From positions 1,045,001-1,109,000 of the forward strand of contig OZ024843.1 of assembly GCA_964017145.1 (NCBI GenBank): a DNA stretch of 64,000 bases. Direction: 5' to 3'. This document shows, piece by piece, positions 25,134 to 35,445 of the stretch. The DNA is from Agrocybe praecox (lineage: Eukaryota; Basidiomycota; Agaricomycetes; Agaricales; Agrocybaceae). The notes under the pieces were generated by a model. It did no database searches, was not told the origin of the DNA, and saw only the letters and a program-made list of their open reading frames with translations. Both the position numbers and the translations under genes were made by a program. Position 1 is the stretch's first letter; each line of letters opens with the position of its first letter.

Positions 25134-25764
25134 CTTTGACTGTGGCTCCGATATTTTCTCTTGCCTATACACAAAAAAAATCCTGCGACTGCCCTCGTTG
25201 ACTTGAAAACATTTGACGCTAGGCCCACGTTCTGGACGACACCCTGGATGACTACCTAACTACTCACCACCTGCTCATCGCTAATCTTTATTATCAGTAT
25301 GCATCGTTGTTGCTCCTCGAATTGCATCCACCTTGAATTAGTCGTCGGCGTATTAGACCACATCATTTCTTTTATTTTTATTGAATGCTCTTATGACCTA
25401 GGCCTCCCAAGTTGTACCCTTATTTGTATTTTTATATCACGGTAATGCTTAACCAATTGATAAATATTCTATTTGTCGCGATGTCATATAGCTTGAAGTC
25501 CATTATGTTTTTTTAGGCAGTGATAGAACATTTGGCAACTGGCAGCGGTGCGAATCTTCTATCTTAGATCTTACCCATTCTGATTCACTCTCTGCAGTAT
25601 AATTTCACTCCAGGGCACTTTAAAAAAGAAGAACGATTTTTATTTCAATTGGGTTTTTCATGGCTTTACATCTTTTATACTGGTATAGGTATTGGTAGGG
25701 TTTTGAACTTCCTGTTATGTCTCACGAATACCAAATTTTGGGATGGATTTGAGCAGAGCGTGAT
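25134..25764. other. Intergenic between the protease and SSP copy 1
   Basis: About 630 bp of 3'-flanking DNA between two converging genes. AT-rich, with no ORF or repeat that I can support. Confidence 0.5.
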
Positions 25765-26076
25765 TTAGACCTTGCAGCAGAGGAACTTGTATCCAGTCCA
25801 GCAGCAGGCGCCGTCACCGCAGGATCCGCGTCCGTTTTCGGTGTAGCCACTGGGGCAGCTTCCAGCACAGAAGGGTGCGGTACCGTCCCAGTAGCAGCCT
25901 GATGGAGCTGGGCCATCTTCCTCAGCCTGGTGACCAGCTGGGCTGTTGGTGAGGAGGTACTTGAGCGCAGCGCTCTGGTCTGCCTGGGTGTTTGCGACAG
26001 CTTTGGCATTCTCAGAAGGAGCGGCCATGACACCGACGGCGGCGAGCAGGGCGAGAGCGACAAAGTTGAACTGCAT
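25765..26076 (-). CDS. Small secreted cysteine-rich protein, copy 1
   Basis: 103 residues in one coding exon. An N-terminal signal peptide (MQFNFVALALLAAVGVMA) is followed by a short acidic/polar propeptide-like segment (about 20-60, with the conserved SAALKYLLTNSPAGHQ) and a compact C-terminal domain with eight cysteines spaced C-x8-C-x3-C-x11-C-x4-CC-x7-CC, enough for four disulfides. The reading starts just 3' of a splice acceptor (TTTTGACAG), so the leader very likely contains an intron ending 8 nt before the ATG, as in the other copies. I do not recognise a named family; a secreted effector, inhibitor or antimicrobial role is possible but unsupported. Paralogues lie at 28196, 31400, 42317 and (broken) 48305. 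This copy has a shorter tail (CCKV) and is the only one on the minus strand. Confidence 0.88.
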   Translation of the reverse strand: MQFNFVALALLAAVGVMAAPSENAKAVANTQADQSAALKYLLTNSPAGHQAEEDGPAPSGCYWDGTAPFCAGSCPSGYTENGRGSCGDGACCWTGYKFLCCKV

Positions 26077-26525
26077 TTTGTCTGCTGTCAAAATAAGCCC
26101 TGTTAGTTATGGAGAGTCAGTGACCAACAACGTTGAGAGAGGCCTACAAGTTGTGTTAACGATGTGGTAGTTTGGGACACCTGTATACGTTGTAAGAAAT
26201 TGAGTGAGTCACAAGGACTCTGGGGATGGATATTTTGCTTACAAGTTGTAGACAGATGAGACTGACTGAGGATGGTAGGAACACCTACCAGCCCGCTTTA
26301 TACATTTTCTGTCTTGTCCAATAATTTGGCTATTCCCTTGTTCAAATATACTTTGTACGTGTTGAAATTTGTGGAAGTTCTGTATCAGACTGCAAGTAAA
26401 CTTCGTAATAATAGTCTGACGTGAGAGGTCCTCACAACTTCTGCTGGACATCGGTTGGCACGAAAGATTTCTAGGGAGGTGTGGGGAAAGTTCTAATAGC
26501 TTAAGCACGCTTCTGTTGGATGTGA

Positions 26526-26967
26526 GTTGAGTTCTTCTCGTACCAACTATTCATTGTACTGGCAGCTGGGAGCTCCGGCGCACCACACCGGCGCCTGGTG
26601 AAGCCCCAGACCTGAGGCTTAACAGTCAAGGTCGGATAGGCGATTTGTTTAGATAGTTGTTTAGGTGTAGCCCAGCGTTGGAAAGTCAGTACTTCAGTGA
26701 CTAGTCAAATCGTAGTCAAGTCATTTTATTTTCGAAAATTTATTTTGCACAATCTAATCTACGGCATCTAAGCGATGTAGGTAAAGCGCCATCGGCTGGG
26801 CGAGGATTTGACTAGTCATTGATGGATCAATGACTAGTCACCAGGAGTCAATGACTAGCTGTTGACTCGCACAACGCTGGCACTGCAGCCTTCCCCACGG
26901 GACTGCTAACGAGCACCCTTAGTGTATTGATTTACGCTTGGGTCAAAAAAAAAAGTTGAGTTCTTCT
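26526..26967 (+). mobile_element. SINE-like retroposon with poly-A tail and 13-bp target duplication
   Basis: The 13-bp sequence GTTGAGTTCTTCT occurs at 26526-26538 and again at 26955-26967. The 416-bp insert between them ends in an uninterrupted A-run (26945-26954) just before the second copy, the signature of target-primed retroposition. The paralogous segment at about 35911-35925 has only one (slightly diverged) copy and no insert, i.e. an empty site. Removing the nested element at 26672-26880 leaves about 207 bp, SINE-sized. I could not identify clear Pol III A and B boxes, so the source RNA is unknown. Confidence 0.75.
26672..26880. mobile_element. Small terminal-inverted-repeat element (MITE) inside the SINE
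   Basis: The 209-bp segment starts with CCAGCGTTG and ends with its complement CAACGCTGG. Inside are several copies of the palindrome TGACTAGTCA (near 26698, 26809 and 26829, with a partial one near 26851). The ends resemble hAT-type termini, but no clean target duplication is visible next to them, so family and exact borders are uncertain. Confidence 0.55.
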
Positions 26968-28195
26968 GTACAGAGACAAAGAGTTATATTAAATGTGGCC
27001 AAATATCTATTCGGTTCGCTAACCTTCCCTCGAGTCCTTAGTATGACCCTAAGCCTACACCATCCGCGTTTGATGAACACAGCCGTGGCATGCGGAGCCG
27101 TTCCAACAGCGACAGGCCATTACGAAACAACTAGTACGGGCCTTGAATTCAACAACTCGCGGCTTCGAGATACACAATCACCATTTGCACACAACTACCT
27201 CATAACGACCGCAGATTCGCATCCAACTCCTCCTGATTTCCATCTTTTTTCTCTTTCTTGATTATGCATTGCTTATTGCGTATCGTAAGGCTACATCTTC
27301 TCTTTCCTTACAGCATGCTGAATACATCTTTCGCTTCGATTCGCGTCTTCGATAGGAGCTATGCGCCTTGTATTTACAGCTACATAATCTAGAGAACGGC
27401 ATACTAGATTTTGACGGCCCACTCTTTTGAACTGCGTCTCGGGTTACTTGCTGCACTTCGTTAAATTTACTCGTTCGCTCTTGCTTTCGTCAAATTCGAC
27501 GCTTCACATCGTACCACGCGTTCCTATCGACTTTCCGCCACGAGCTTTCCACTCGACTATTACGAATACCGAAATCCCGTTGGACCGTCAGAACCAAACG
27601 CCTCGCATTTTCGAGTCTCGGATCTCTTGTGGTTGTTTTGGCACGGCCATCAGGGCTTCGAGCGAGCTCATCAGCGTCTAATCAGACTGGCGTAGTCTAC
27701 AACCCGAGGACTTAATTCAAGTACATGCCGGTACATCCAGTCAGCATCAAAAAAAGAATAAACCCCAAATATTAGTTATGCCCAGGATGTCCACGTCGGC
27801 AGATCAAAGAATGGTTGTAAGTATGCAATTTACGTTTTCGAAACGCTTATTACGCAACCAGAACTCAGGAATGTCCGTTATTATACTCAACACTTCATGA
27901 GACTTCGCCACATAGCCCTCACCGTCAGAAGGGCACCAAAGTTCGAAACAATGCCAGCTCCGCACCTTCTCGAAGAAATTTACAGTTACTATCAGAACTC
28001 CAGTGGAATAGTTCCAAGTACAGTCCGAGTTCAAGCTACGCAGGTATCTACCTGTAACTATAAAATGAACGATAGTAATGAGACTCTCTTCCCCAGTCAG
28101 AAACGTCTAACTAACACTGTGAGTTCCTTTCCCCTCAGCTCACGAAAAGAGCTCTCATATTGACGCGTTTTTTTTTTTCGCAACGCTTACAGAAC
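26968..28195. other. Spacer between SSP copies 1 and 2
   Basis: No gene supported. The part up to about 27300 is duplicated at about 35930-36212. An intron in the leader of SSP copy 2 runs from a GTGAGTTCC donor near 28120 to a CTTACAG acceptor ending at 28192. Plus-strand ORFs at 26938-27261 and 27427-27681 show no domain and are not conserved as ORFs in the duplicate. Confidence 0.45.
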
Positions 28196-28525
28196 ATGCA
28201 ATTCAGCTTTATCGCTCTCGCCCTGCTCGCCGCCGTCGGTGTCATGGCTGCTCCTTCTGAGAATTCCAAGGCAGTCGCACACACCCAGGCCGACCAGAGC
28301 GCTGCGCTCAAGTACCTCCTCACCAACAGTCCAGCTGGTCACCAGGCTGAGGAAGACGGCCCAGCTCCACCAGGCTGCTACTGGGACGGTACCGCACCCT
28401 TCTGTGCTGGAAGTTGCCCCACTGGCTACACCGAAGAAGGACGCGGATCCTGCGGTGACGGCGCTTGCTGCTGGACTGGATACAAATTCCTCTGCTGCAG
28501 GGAAGCCCCCTCCGGCGAGTCTTAA
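28196..28525 (+). CDS. Small secreted cysteine-rich protein, copy 2
   Basis: 109 residues. Same layout as copy 1: signal peptide, the SAALKYLLTNSPAGHQ segment, then the eight-cysteine domain with the same spacing, ending in a REAPSGES tail. The ATG sits 3 nt after a CTTACAG acceptor, placing an intron in the 5' leader. An in-frame upstream methionine-like reading (28160) would lie inside that intron and is not used. It is the closest paralogue of copy 1 in the propeptide region. DNA directly downstream (about 28826-28893) recurs at about 41687-41760 next to copy 4, linking this copy to the triplicated block. Confidence 0.88.
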   Translation: MQFSFIALALLAAVGVMAAPSENSKAVAHTQADQSAALKYLLTNSPAGHQAEEDGPAPPGCYWDGTAPFCAGSCPTGYTEEGRGSCGDGACCWTGYKFLCCREAPSGES

Positions 28526-28993
28526 TCAAGTGAATGAATAATCAGCGCGCTACCACATACCGTCATAGTAGTAGTACCTATCATTTGTACTCTCAAAAAA
28601 CCAAAACAAAAAAATTATCGCTCTCAGATAATTCTGGATATTATGGGGGACTATCCACACGTTCATCTCATTGCTCGGAAGGTCCAAGTATACGGAAACA
28701 ATCCTGATTCGTCAAAGAGTGTTTAATCATATTCCCCAGCTGGGTAACTGAGCTCTACTGCTGCATAGCGCGTCATGGGACACAACCCCAGGTTCTAGAT
28801 GAGTCTTTTTACACGTAAATTCTAACAATAACGATCTTCTACGAGGATTCATACTAGCGCTTTTTGATATTCAAAATCAATCATACATGAAGTCCGCTTC
28901 CTATAAATAACCTCGCGCTTAATGAAAAGGGCCATTTAAAATAGATTCTGTATGTAACCGATAAGAATAGGTTGCCAAGCCGGCGGGAAAACC
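28526..28993. other. Downstream flank of SSP copy 2
   Basis: No gene seen. About 28826-28893 matches about 41687-41760, where the sequence continues directly into DNA that matches about 30636 onwards here. The elements at 28994-30446 therefore lie within a gap between two segments that adjoin in block B. Confidence 0.5.
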
Positions 28994-29833
28994 CAGTCCG
29001 CCCAAACTATTGGATAAGCAATCCCACGTTAATTTCCTGACAGAACCGCTTCTTTAGCGCGACGTGACAGGGAATCCCGTCTGAGAAGATGCGGCGTTTT
29101 TCGGCATGAGCGGCGGAATTACATAGATATTCAACCCCGCTGGGCCAGATAGCCTTGCCGATTGAGCGACTGAGTCCTGATCTAGGATGGATGCTGAAAC
29201 AACACGCTTTCATATGGCATTGCTGTAGGTTTATAATATTATAATTACTGTACATAATACTTCCACTCGGATTTCAGCAACAATACATCAGTTGCGACTC
29301 AAAAAAGCGGAAAAGCGCATCCGCCGTCACGACGTCAAACGGCATTAAAAATAAGACGTTGTAGAGCAGTGGTTGTATTCGTTGCAACTTATAAGTCTCG
29401 TGCGTCTTAGTAGCACAGTGTTCGGTTCTCGATCAAGCCAATTTTTTAGTCCAACCCAAGCACTGAGTTTTTCCCAACGCAACGTTAACTTGGCTTAAAT
29501 TTCGCTTAAAATTCAGTGTACAACCTATTATGTAGCCGTTAATAATAAGTCAAGCACCCCAGAGAGATCTGTTATATTTCAGAAAAAAAAAACATATTTT
29601 ATAGCTTAGCTTTTGATCGTATTTAATATATGTACCTTGTGAAGGGACTTCGCAAAATGAAAGTTCCGCAATCTCAGGCTGTCTCGGCAGGAAAACCTTC
29701 TTAATTTCCCCCAAACCCATCTATGACGGCTCCCTTGACGGCTTCTACAAAAATTTTGACAGTCTATGTCAATCGGCATGGCGGATCACCTGTCAAAACG
29801 TGGGAATGCTTATCCAATAGTTTAGGCGGACTG
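28994..29833. mobile_element. 840-bp terminal-inverted-repeat element
   Basis: The left end, from CAGTCCGCCCAAACTATTGG through ATAAGCAATCCCACG, is matched by the complement of the right end (29799-29833) with about 35 bp of near-perfect inverted repeat. The terminal AGTCCGCC is shared with the Mutator-like elements at 36222 and 37735, suggesting a related family. No transposase ORF is present, so it is non-autonomous. I found no convincing target duplication. On the minus strand near 29180-29130 there is a degenerate tRNA-like stretch. Confidence 0.75.
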
Positions 29834-29875
29834 GCCACCCAGCCGGCGGTATGAAGATGTCACCGTGTGTGCAGT

Positions 29876-30446
29876 TACAGTCGGACCTCTCTTAAGTCAT
29901 ACTCCTCGGTGGAAGGCTCGGTGGAAGGTTCAGGGTATGGGTTATGAGAGGTCATGGGTTTGGAGAGGTTTGATAAAAATAGATTCGAAATTTCTTTCAA
30001 GAAAAAAGAGTAAATGTATCGAGAAAACACATAATAGACGAACATTCTGTAGCCTATACTTTAATTAGTATCATTCATCGTATTTCTGGCTGCGTTGTGA
30101 CAATTTCCCTGCTAAAAGATGTCCACGTGCCGCAAACGTAAGATTTTTCTCCATAAAATGTGCACCATTTTATGAAAAAGGAGCCCTGAATATGATCGCA
30201 TACGGTAAGAAGACCCCTTGTGCAGATAATTTGTGCCAAATGCAGTCGGGTAAACAGGGATGGGGAAGAATTTCTATGCAAAACCTACGGGGTTTCCCTC
30301 AGAAAATGGTATGGGTTATTGGTTATGAGGGGTTTATGGGTTGTGGGTTGGATTCCCCTGCGAACCAACTTGGTGGATCGAAAATGTCATGGGTTATAAG
30401 AGGTTATGGGGTGTGAGGGGTATGGGTTAAGAGAGGTTCGACTGTA
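29876..30446. mobile_element. 567-bp TA-flanked inverted-repeat element with GGGTTA-rich interior
   Basis: The element runs 29878-30444 and is flanked by TA on both sides. The left end CAGTCGGACCTCTCTTAAG and the complement of the right end, CAGTCGAACCTCTCTTAAC, form the inverted repeat. TA target sites and CAGT termini fit the Tc1/mariner/pogo group. There is no transposase ORF. The interior next to both ends holds degenerate copies of a TATGGGTTATGAGAGG unit (about 29935-29975 and 30305-30440). Confidence 0.75.
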
Positions 30447-31189
30447 TGTGCAACGAGTTATAAGACCTAATTTGATCCTAAACGAGGCTGAAACATCGGC
30501 CTTTGAAGCCAGTTGGTTCACGAAAGGAGGGAAGGCTGTATTCCATGTATCACTCAATAGTTGGAGTCCTCATTTCAAATTAACTTGGTCTAGACTCAAA
30601 ATATCTTCTCGTAAACGAATACCTGAGGATGCAGAGCCTTCAGACCAGAATCATCAGATTCTCGCTTCTAGTCAGCCTAGGATTTTAATTCCTCGGCACG
30701 TCATGTTTGTTACGCCCCTGTATTCAAGAGGTGCTGTGTTCAAGTTTGAACGTGATTAGTTTTTGGTGTGTACGATTAGTGACTTATCCTCCCCAACGAC
30801 CTGTTTAGTATGTCAAGAAAATTCGGAAAGCTAAACCTCTCAATTTTTTCTGAAGAGAGGTAAGTAAATCATATCACTTCAATAACTGGCTAATCATCTG
30901 ATCATGCCTAATATACTTCGTTTCTGTGGTTGACCCCATGACACGGCCTCTACCTTTGCGTGATTTGCATGAGCGAAAACAGTGAAACGTCACTCGGCGG
31001 GTGATTATTCCAGAGCATAGAACTCACGGCAGATGAATTCTCAGCTAATGTTAGCGATTTAATTTTGTTTAGTACCCTAATATCCGCCAGCCGTAGAGAG
31101 CTCCACCAACGCCAGTGGAATCCTGTTTGTCGATGCTTGCCAGATGGACTGACGATCTGAACATTTTAAAAATTAATGTGAAGCAAAGG
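30447..31189. other. Promoter-distal region of SSP copy 3
   Basis: No supported gene. About 30636-30700 and 30960-31189 recur in front of SSP copy 4 (41761-41830 and 41865-42096), and the last 90 bp also in front of the broken copy 5. The open frame at 30406-30759 includes part of the inverted-repeat element and is not conserved. Confidence 0.45.
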
Positions 31190-31197
31190 TATAAAAG
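31190..31197 (+). promoter_or_regulatory. TATA box of SSP copy 3
   Basis: TATAAAAG, followed by GAGGGACCAGT, is conserved with its surroundings in front of copies 4 (42097-42104) and 5 (47828-47835). Transcription probably starts 25-40 bp downstream, at or before the TCAGATACATCTGTC segment. The leader is then interrupted by an intron from the GTATGTCGC donor near 31341 to TTATAG at about 31395. Confidence 0.65.
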
Positions 31198-31399
31198 AGG
31201 GACCAGTAAGACCTCAAATCCTCAGTCAGATACATCTGTCTAGCACTGTAAGCAGAGTCGACTCTCACTCAACTTCTCTCGCGCTCACCATACCTTAAAC
31301 CCTCTATACAGGCAAACAAGCACTCTTGCAATACAAGCAAGTATGTCGCTGCTCTTGCAATTTTTTATAACCAGATTATTGACCGACATTATAGCCGTC

Positions 31400-31729
31400 A
31401 TGCAGATCAACTTTTTATCCATTGCCGTCCTCGCCGCCGTAGGCATCATGGCTGCTCCTTCCGACAACGCCAAGGCTGTCTCCAATACCCCAGCGGACCA
31501 GAGCGCTGCGCTCAAGTACCTCCTCACCAACAGCCCAGCTGGTCACCAGTCTGAGGAAGATGGCCCAGCTCCACCAGGCTGCTACTGGGACGGTACCGCA
31601 CCATTCTGTGCGGGAAGCTGCCCCACTGGCTACACCGAAGAAGGACGCGGATCCTGCGGTGACGGCGCTTGCTGCTGGACTGGATACAAGTTCCTCTGCT
31701 GCAGGATACCTCCCTCCGGCGAATCCTAA
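31400..31729 (+). CDS. Small secreted cysteine-rich protein, copy 3
   Basis: 109 residues: signal peptide MQINFLSIAVLAAVGIMA, conserved SAALKYLLTNSPAGHQ, and the eight-cysteine domain ending in IPPSGES. The ORF is open back to an ATG at 31343, but that ATG lies at the start of a leader intron (GTATGTCGC to TTATAG), so translation should start at 31400. It belongs to block A of the triplication and is nearly identical to copy 4, with changes concentrated in the last third of the Cys domain. Confidence 0.88.
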   Translation: MQINFLSIAVLAAVGIMAAPSDNAKAVSNTPADQSAALKYLLTNSPAGHQSEEDGPAPPGCYWDGTAPFCAGSCPTGYTEEGRGSCGDGACCWTGYKFLCCRIPPSGES

Positions 31730-31942
31730 ACATTTACCAACAAACACAACCGCATAAAGCGTCAAGCGCTCATCGCCCAGTCGTCTCGTCGAATGAAAAG
31801 CTGAAAAAGGGAAATTAAATATACGTTGCAAGTTGTATTTCTACTTTGAAAACCAAATAAAAAAAGGAGTCTCATGTGTTTTCAACTTACTGTGTGCTTT
31901 TGAGCGTCTGACTTCAAGGGGGAAGACTGGATTATGATTGAT

Positions 31943-32028
31943 CTCGGCACGCGACGCGTTTTACAGACGCGACAGTGTATTTTTAGTGCTAAATCCGTTC
32001 CACGTGCTCTGTGACATGTCGTGCCGAG
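31943..32028. promoter_or_regulatory. Conserved hairpin with ACGCGT and CACGTG upstream of LARP7
   Basis: An 86-bp segment starts with CTCGGCACG and ends with its exact complement CGTGCCGAG. It contains ACGCGT (the core of an MCB cell-cycle element) and CACGTG (an E-box). It ends 120 bp upstream of the LARP7 start and is conserved in blocks B (42871-42956) and C (48670-48754). It may be a regulatory palindrome or a tiny mobile element. The functional reading is inference. Confidence 0.45.
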
Positions 32029-32148
32029 TAACGAAAATGGAAGCACTTACTGACGCTGCACGGTGATGACCGGTGACCTTCCACTTGCCTTCCATGCAAC
32101 CACGATATATCACATATCTTTGATTGAAATTCGAACAGGAAAAAGGAG

Positions 32149-34021
32149 ATGTCCTTTGACTTTATTCCGCGCTCAGTGAAGAAGAGGAAGGTCGACAATT
32201 CCTCGCATCCTCAAGTGAGTACCAGTGCCGTATCGAATCCGACTTCTACTGGAGCTTTCACCGCAAGTGAGAAAGCAACCTCAGAAATTGCTAAGAAAGC
32301 GTCGAAAGTAAAGGACAAAAGGGAGGATGATTCCGATCATCATGTAGTTGAAGGTGTCGGATCCTCAATATTGCACAGCAGCTACAACTTGGAAGACCTT
32401 GCTATACTCATCTGGCTGGCGTTGTCCGACTTTGCGCTTTGGTCTAACTCGGATTTACGGCGTAAAATTGACTTATCGGTACCCGATGACTACACTGGTG
32501 GAGATGATGACCAGGAAGTGAATACTGAGGAACGTGTCGAAGGATGTAAGTTTCAAAGTTATTGTGCCCTCTGAGAAAGCTGATTTTCTCCCAGATGTAC
32601 CGTTATCTTATCTCCTCAAACGTTCCCCTATATTCTTACAAGCATCATCATCACCAACCTTTGTTAAACCGCCGGAGACAGTTCTGGTTAGAGCTATTCG
32701 TACCCATACTCCCATTCTTCTGAACATCAGAATGATCGTCCCCGATGATGCCTCTTCTAGTCAATGGTTTAAGAAAACTTTGTCAGGCTACGAAGTCAAA
32801 AGAATTAACAAGTCCGAAATTATCAGTAATTACAGAAAGGTTGACTGGGACAGGTTGACCATATATGTTGTACGTTTGTTCTTGTCATTAGTTAACTTGG
32901 CCAACCTGACAATATCACACAGGAAAACTTGCCTAGTCCGCACCGAAGCTTGTCGTCAATTGCGAAATTTATATCGTGCCTTCTAAACCCAAGTCAGATC
33001 GAATATACAAAAGTCCAAAATATATCTTTCCCTCCACATCATAACGACCAACCTGGTTCATACCCTTTTTGTAAAGGATTTGCCCTCGTCACGCTTTCTA
33101 ACAAGAGCGATGTACAACGACTCCTGGACGAATGGTCATGGGTCATTATGGAAGAAAAAGGGAAGATCGAAAGATCATCCGATGAAGCCTTTGGTTCAGG
33201 GTCCCAAAGCTCTTACAAGCTCGATGCTCAGAAGTCTGGCTTCCGCTGTATAAGCAAAGCACGATGGGAAGAGCTGAAAGCAGAATACCTTGCGTATCGG
33301 CAACAATTGATCGACGAGTTGGAAGTTGGTGGTGAAGGACAACGACAACAGCTTACCCAAATCGCACCCACAGCCAATATTACCATTCAGCCGAAGATCG
33401 AAACTCATGAGCCTAAAGTACAAGCACTTCCTGAAACATCGAACCAGCCGCGGGCTGAACCTATTCACGTAGGATCATCCTTTCCTTCAGGATGTCTCGT
33501 GTTCGTGCGTCACGTTCATCCCGAGACCAACAAAACCACTTTACGGGCATTATTTTCACAAGCATGGAATGCCCACAATTCTCAAACTGCTGCTGGCCTG
33601 GATTATTTGGACTATTCGAAGGGGCTGGATACTGTGAGTATTTTATTAGTTATGCGTGTATTCCACATGTCCAATAACATGTCTTCAGTGCTACATACGC
33701 CTAAGCTCCCCATCACATGCCGAACACTTTGTGCATTATTTTACAACCAACCCAACAACCCAATTGTCCGGTCTAGATGGATCAGGGACCCTTGATGGCA
33801 ACGCCACGACTAGCCCATTAATCCCTGAACTGGTTCTAGGAAAACGCGAGGAGTTGTACTGGCAGAAAGTTCCGGAAAAAATCAGGCGACAGGCTGTTGA
33901 AAAGGCGCTGAAGCTAATTAATGATGTGGGTGGGCTGCCTGAGAAGGAAGAAGGCTGGAGTGCTAGCGGGGAAAGAGAGCAGGGTGGGAGTGGAAACGGA
34001 AAACGAAGAAGAAAGAGATAA
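32149..34021 (+). CDS. La-related protein, LARP7/Pof8-like
   Basis: Proteins of this group bind the 3' ends of Pol III or telomerase-type RNAs through a La motif and a C-terminal xRRM. Four exons in phase: 32149-32545, 32595-32869, 32923-33633, 33689-34021, giving 571 residues. A basic N-terminus (VKKRKVD) precedes the La motif: LEDLAILIWLALSDFALWSN, then SDLRRKIDLS, and GYVPLSYLLKRSPIF across the first intron. Next is an RRM-like region (IYVENLP...KGFALVTL, about 220-285). The xRRM is at about 410-500 (CLVFVRHVHPETNKTTLRALF, then LDYLDYSKGLDTCYIRLSS), and it is followed by YWQKVPEKIRRQAVEKAL, which in La proteins continues the xRRM. A basic RRRKR tail ends the protein. This is the only intact copy; broken copies lie at 43070 and 48850. 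Exon 1 contains a GTGAGT that is best left unspliced. Confidence 0.82.
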
Positions 34022-34564
34022 GGTAAATCACGCCCGCCTTTATGCTTTCGGTGTCTGACATTTTACTCATTTTGCAGGTCCAGGAATATGATCATATTAC
34101 GAGCCGCATAGTCGTCCTAATGTTCACTCTTCGTATTCACAATGCATTTACCTTCCTTTTCCAAGCCAAAAAATCTTGAATCTGGCACTGATGTTGGCGG
34201 TTGGAGTGTATAGAATCTGCAAGTATCATATGCATTGAACCTGCATCCAAAAAAAGCCCCGTTAATAAGGTATTTACAATTCCAACCGACCGAGTATTAA
34301 ATACTAATAAATAACGCCATCTTTTTCGTAAAGCAAAGCAATGGATTTTTAAAACAATACGAGAACACAGTGAAAGCAATGCGAGGGTATGCATATGGTA
34401 CAACGATGTGATTGGATGGATGTGGTGAAATGTCCGATGATGGAAACATAACAATACACATGGGCTGAACGAGATGCATATAATCAAGAAAGTAAGAGCG
34501 TACATGCAGAACGGTGGTAGTGTCATGTCATAACGGAGAGTTATGAAAAGAAACTAATGTGCGT
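34022..34564. other. 3' flank of LARP7, conserved in blocks B and C
   Basis: No gene supported. Most of this segment recurs at about 43603-44150 and 49183-49740. ORFs on the minus strand are not conserved between the three copies, so the similarity reflects duplication rather than coding constraint. A late intron-like GTAAATC...TTTGCAG just after the LARP7 stop is conserved too and may be an intron in the 3' UTR. Confidence 0.5.
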
Positions 34565-34860
34565 CGTCACACATCGAAGGTGGTTCGCCTCGTAGGGCTC
34601 ATGGCAGGTCGATGGGATTGTGGTGGAGTCCTTGGGAGCGTGCAGACAGATAGACTGGGAGAGGAGGTGTATCGTCTCTGTATGTTCGGTTGTGTGGGCT
34701 GAACGAAGGTCAATAAATTTCTGTTGTATGTTTTTCTTGCCACGATGGATCTTGGGCCCATCCCATAGGAAGGACTGGTCGACAACGTCAACGAACGGAT
34801 GTCGCCTTTTTTTGCGACAATCCAAAAAAAAAAATTCGTCATTCGCGCGACGAAGGCGGT
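34565..34860 (-). pseudogene. Remnant of the block's unknown gene (block A)
   Basis: The minus strand carries the last exon of the gene that is intact at 49741-50753 and 44133-45104 (segment KFIDLRSAHTTEHTETIHLL as in block B). Upstream it is fused directly to what is 5'-flanking sequence in the other blocks (about 34740-34860 matches about 45235-45360). About 900 bp carrying the first exons have been lost by deletion. Confidence 0.65.
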
Positions 34861-35010
34861 TTCATATAATAATATGGATTGAATTAGCAGGATCTAGCAG
34901 GAGCAGCACGACGCATTACAAGCGCTGACGAGTTGCCATTTGTGGCATTCCTGGATATATTAATAATCAAGACGACCTCGTTCTCGATGGCCCATCTTTG
35001 CGTCGTGGCC

Positions 35011-35445
35011 ATAAGAAGGCCGAACATGAGGATTTGCTCGAAATCAAGAACAACAAGAATGTATTCGACAGCTTGACTGCGAATCGGCGGAGTTGCGTTG
35101 TGTGCGGGTACACAGAAGCTGTGATGCATTTCGGGTTCGATAACTGGCAATTAGCGGTTCCAAGGCTTGCGGTACGTTAAGAACTCTCGCTTGTCTGGAT
35201 GCATTGCTTAATTCAAGGTGCATAGACATCGTGTCGACTGGAAGACTGCTTGAAAGACTATACCCGCCTTGAGATTCCTAAGGATTGCATATGTCGCAAA
35301 TGTTCGATGCTAGCGACCCATAAACGCTTACTTCAAGAACTCCATACCCTACAAGAGGCCCTTGACAAGCATTAATGGAGCGAATCAGTCAGACTTGAAA
35401 AGAGTTTCAGTCCAGCTTCCACCAAGCAGGCTATGACAGCCAGGG
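35011..35445 (+). pseudogene. Truncated copy of the ubiquitin protease gene
   Basis: From AATAAGAAGG/CATAAGAAGG onward this is almost identical to 23125-23480 of the protease gene, including an intron and the CVVC and CICRKC pairs. It then jumps to sequence matching about 23650-23712. It lacks the start, the Cys box and the His box, so it cannot encode an active enzyme. The left border is in the flank of block A; the right border joins sequence from the SSP copy 1 upstream region. Confidence 0.85.

Noticed and set aside
26665..26888. 8-bp hAT target duplication around the MITE at 26672-26880
   Set aside because: The flanks GTGTAGCC and GCACTGCA do not match at the element borders; only a shifted, imperfect similarity exists.
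31343..31399. Upstream in-frame ATG extending SSP copy 3 (and likewise 42260 for copy 4)
   Set aside because: The ATG belongs to the GTATGTC/GTATGTT donor of a leader intron; the spliced message starts at the ATG of the signal peptide.
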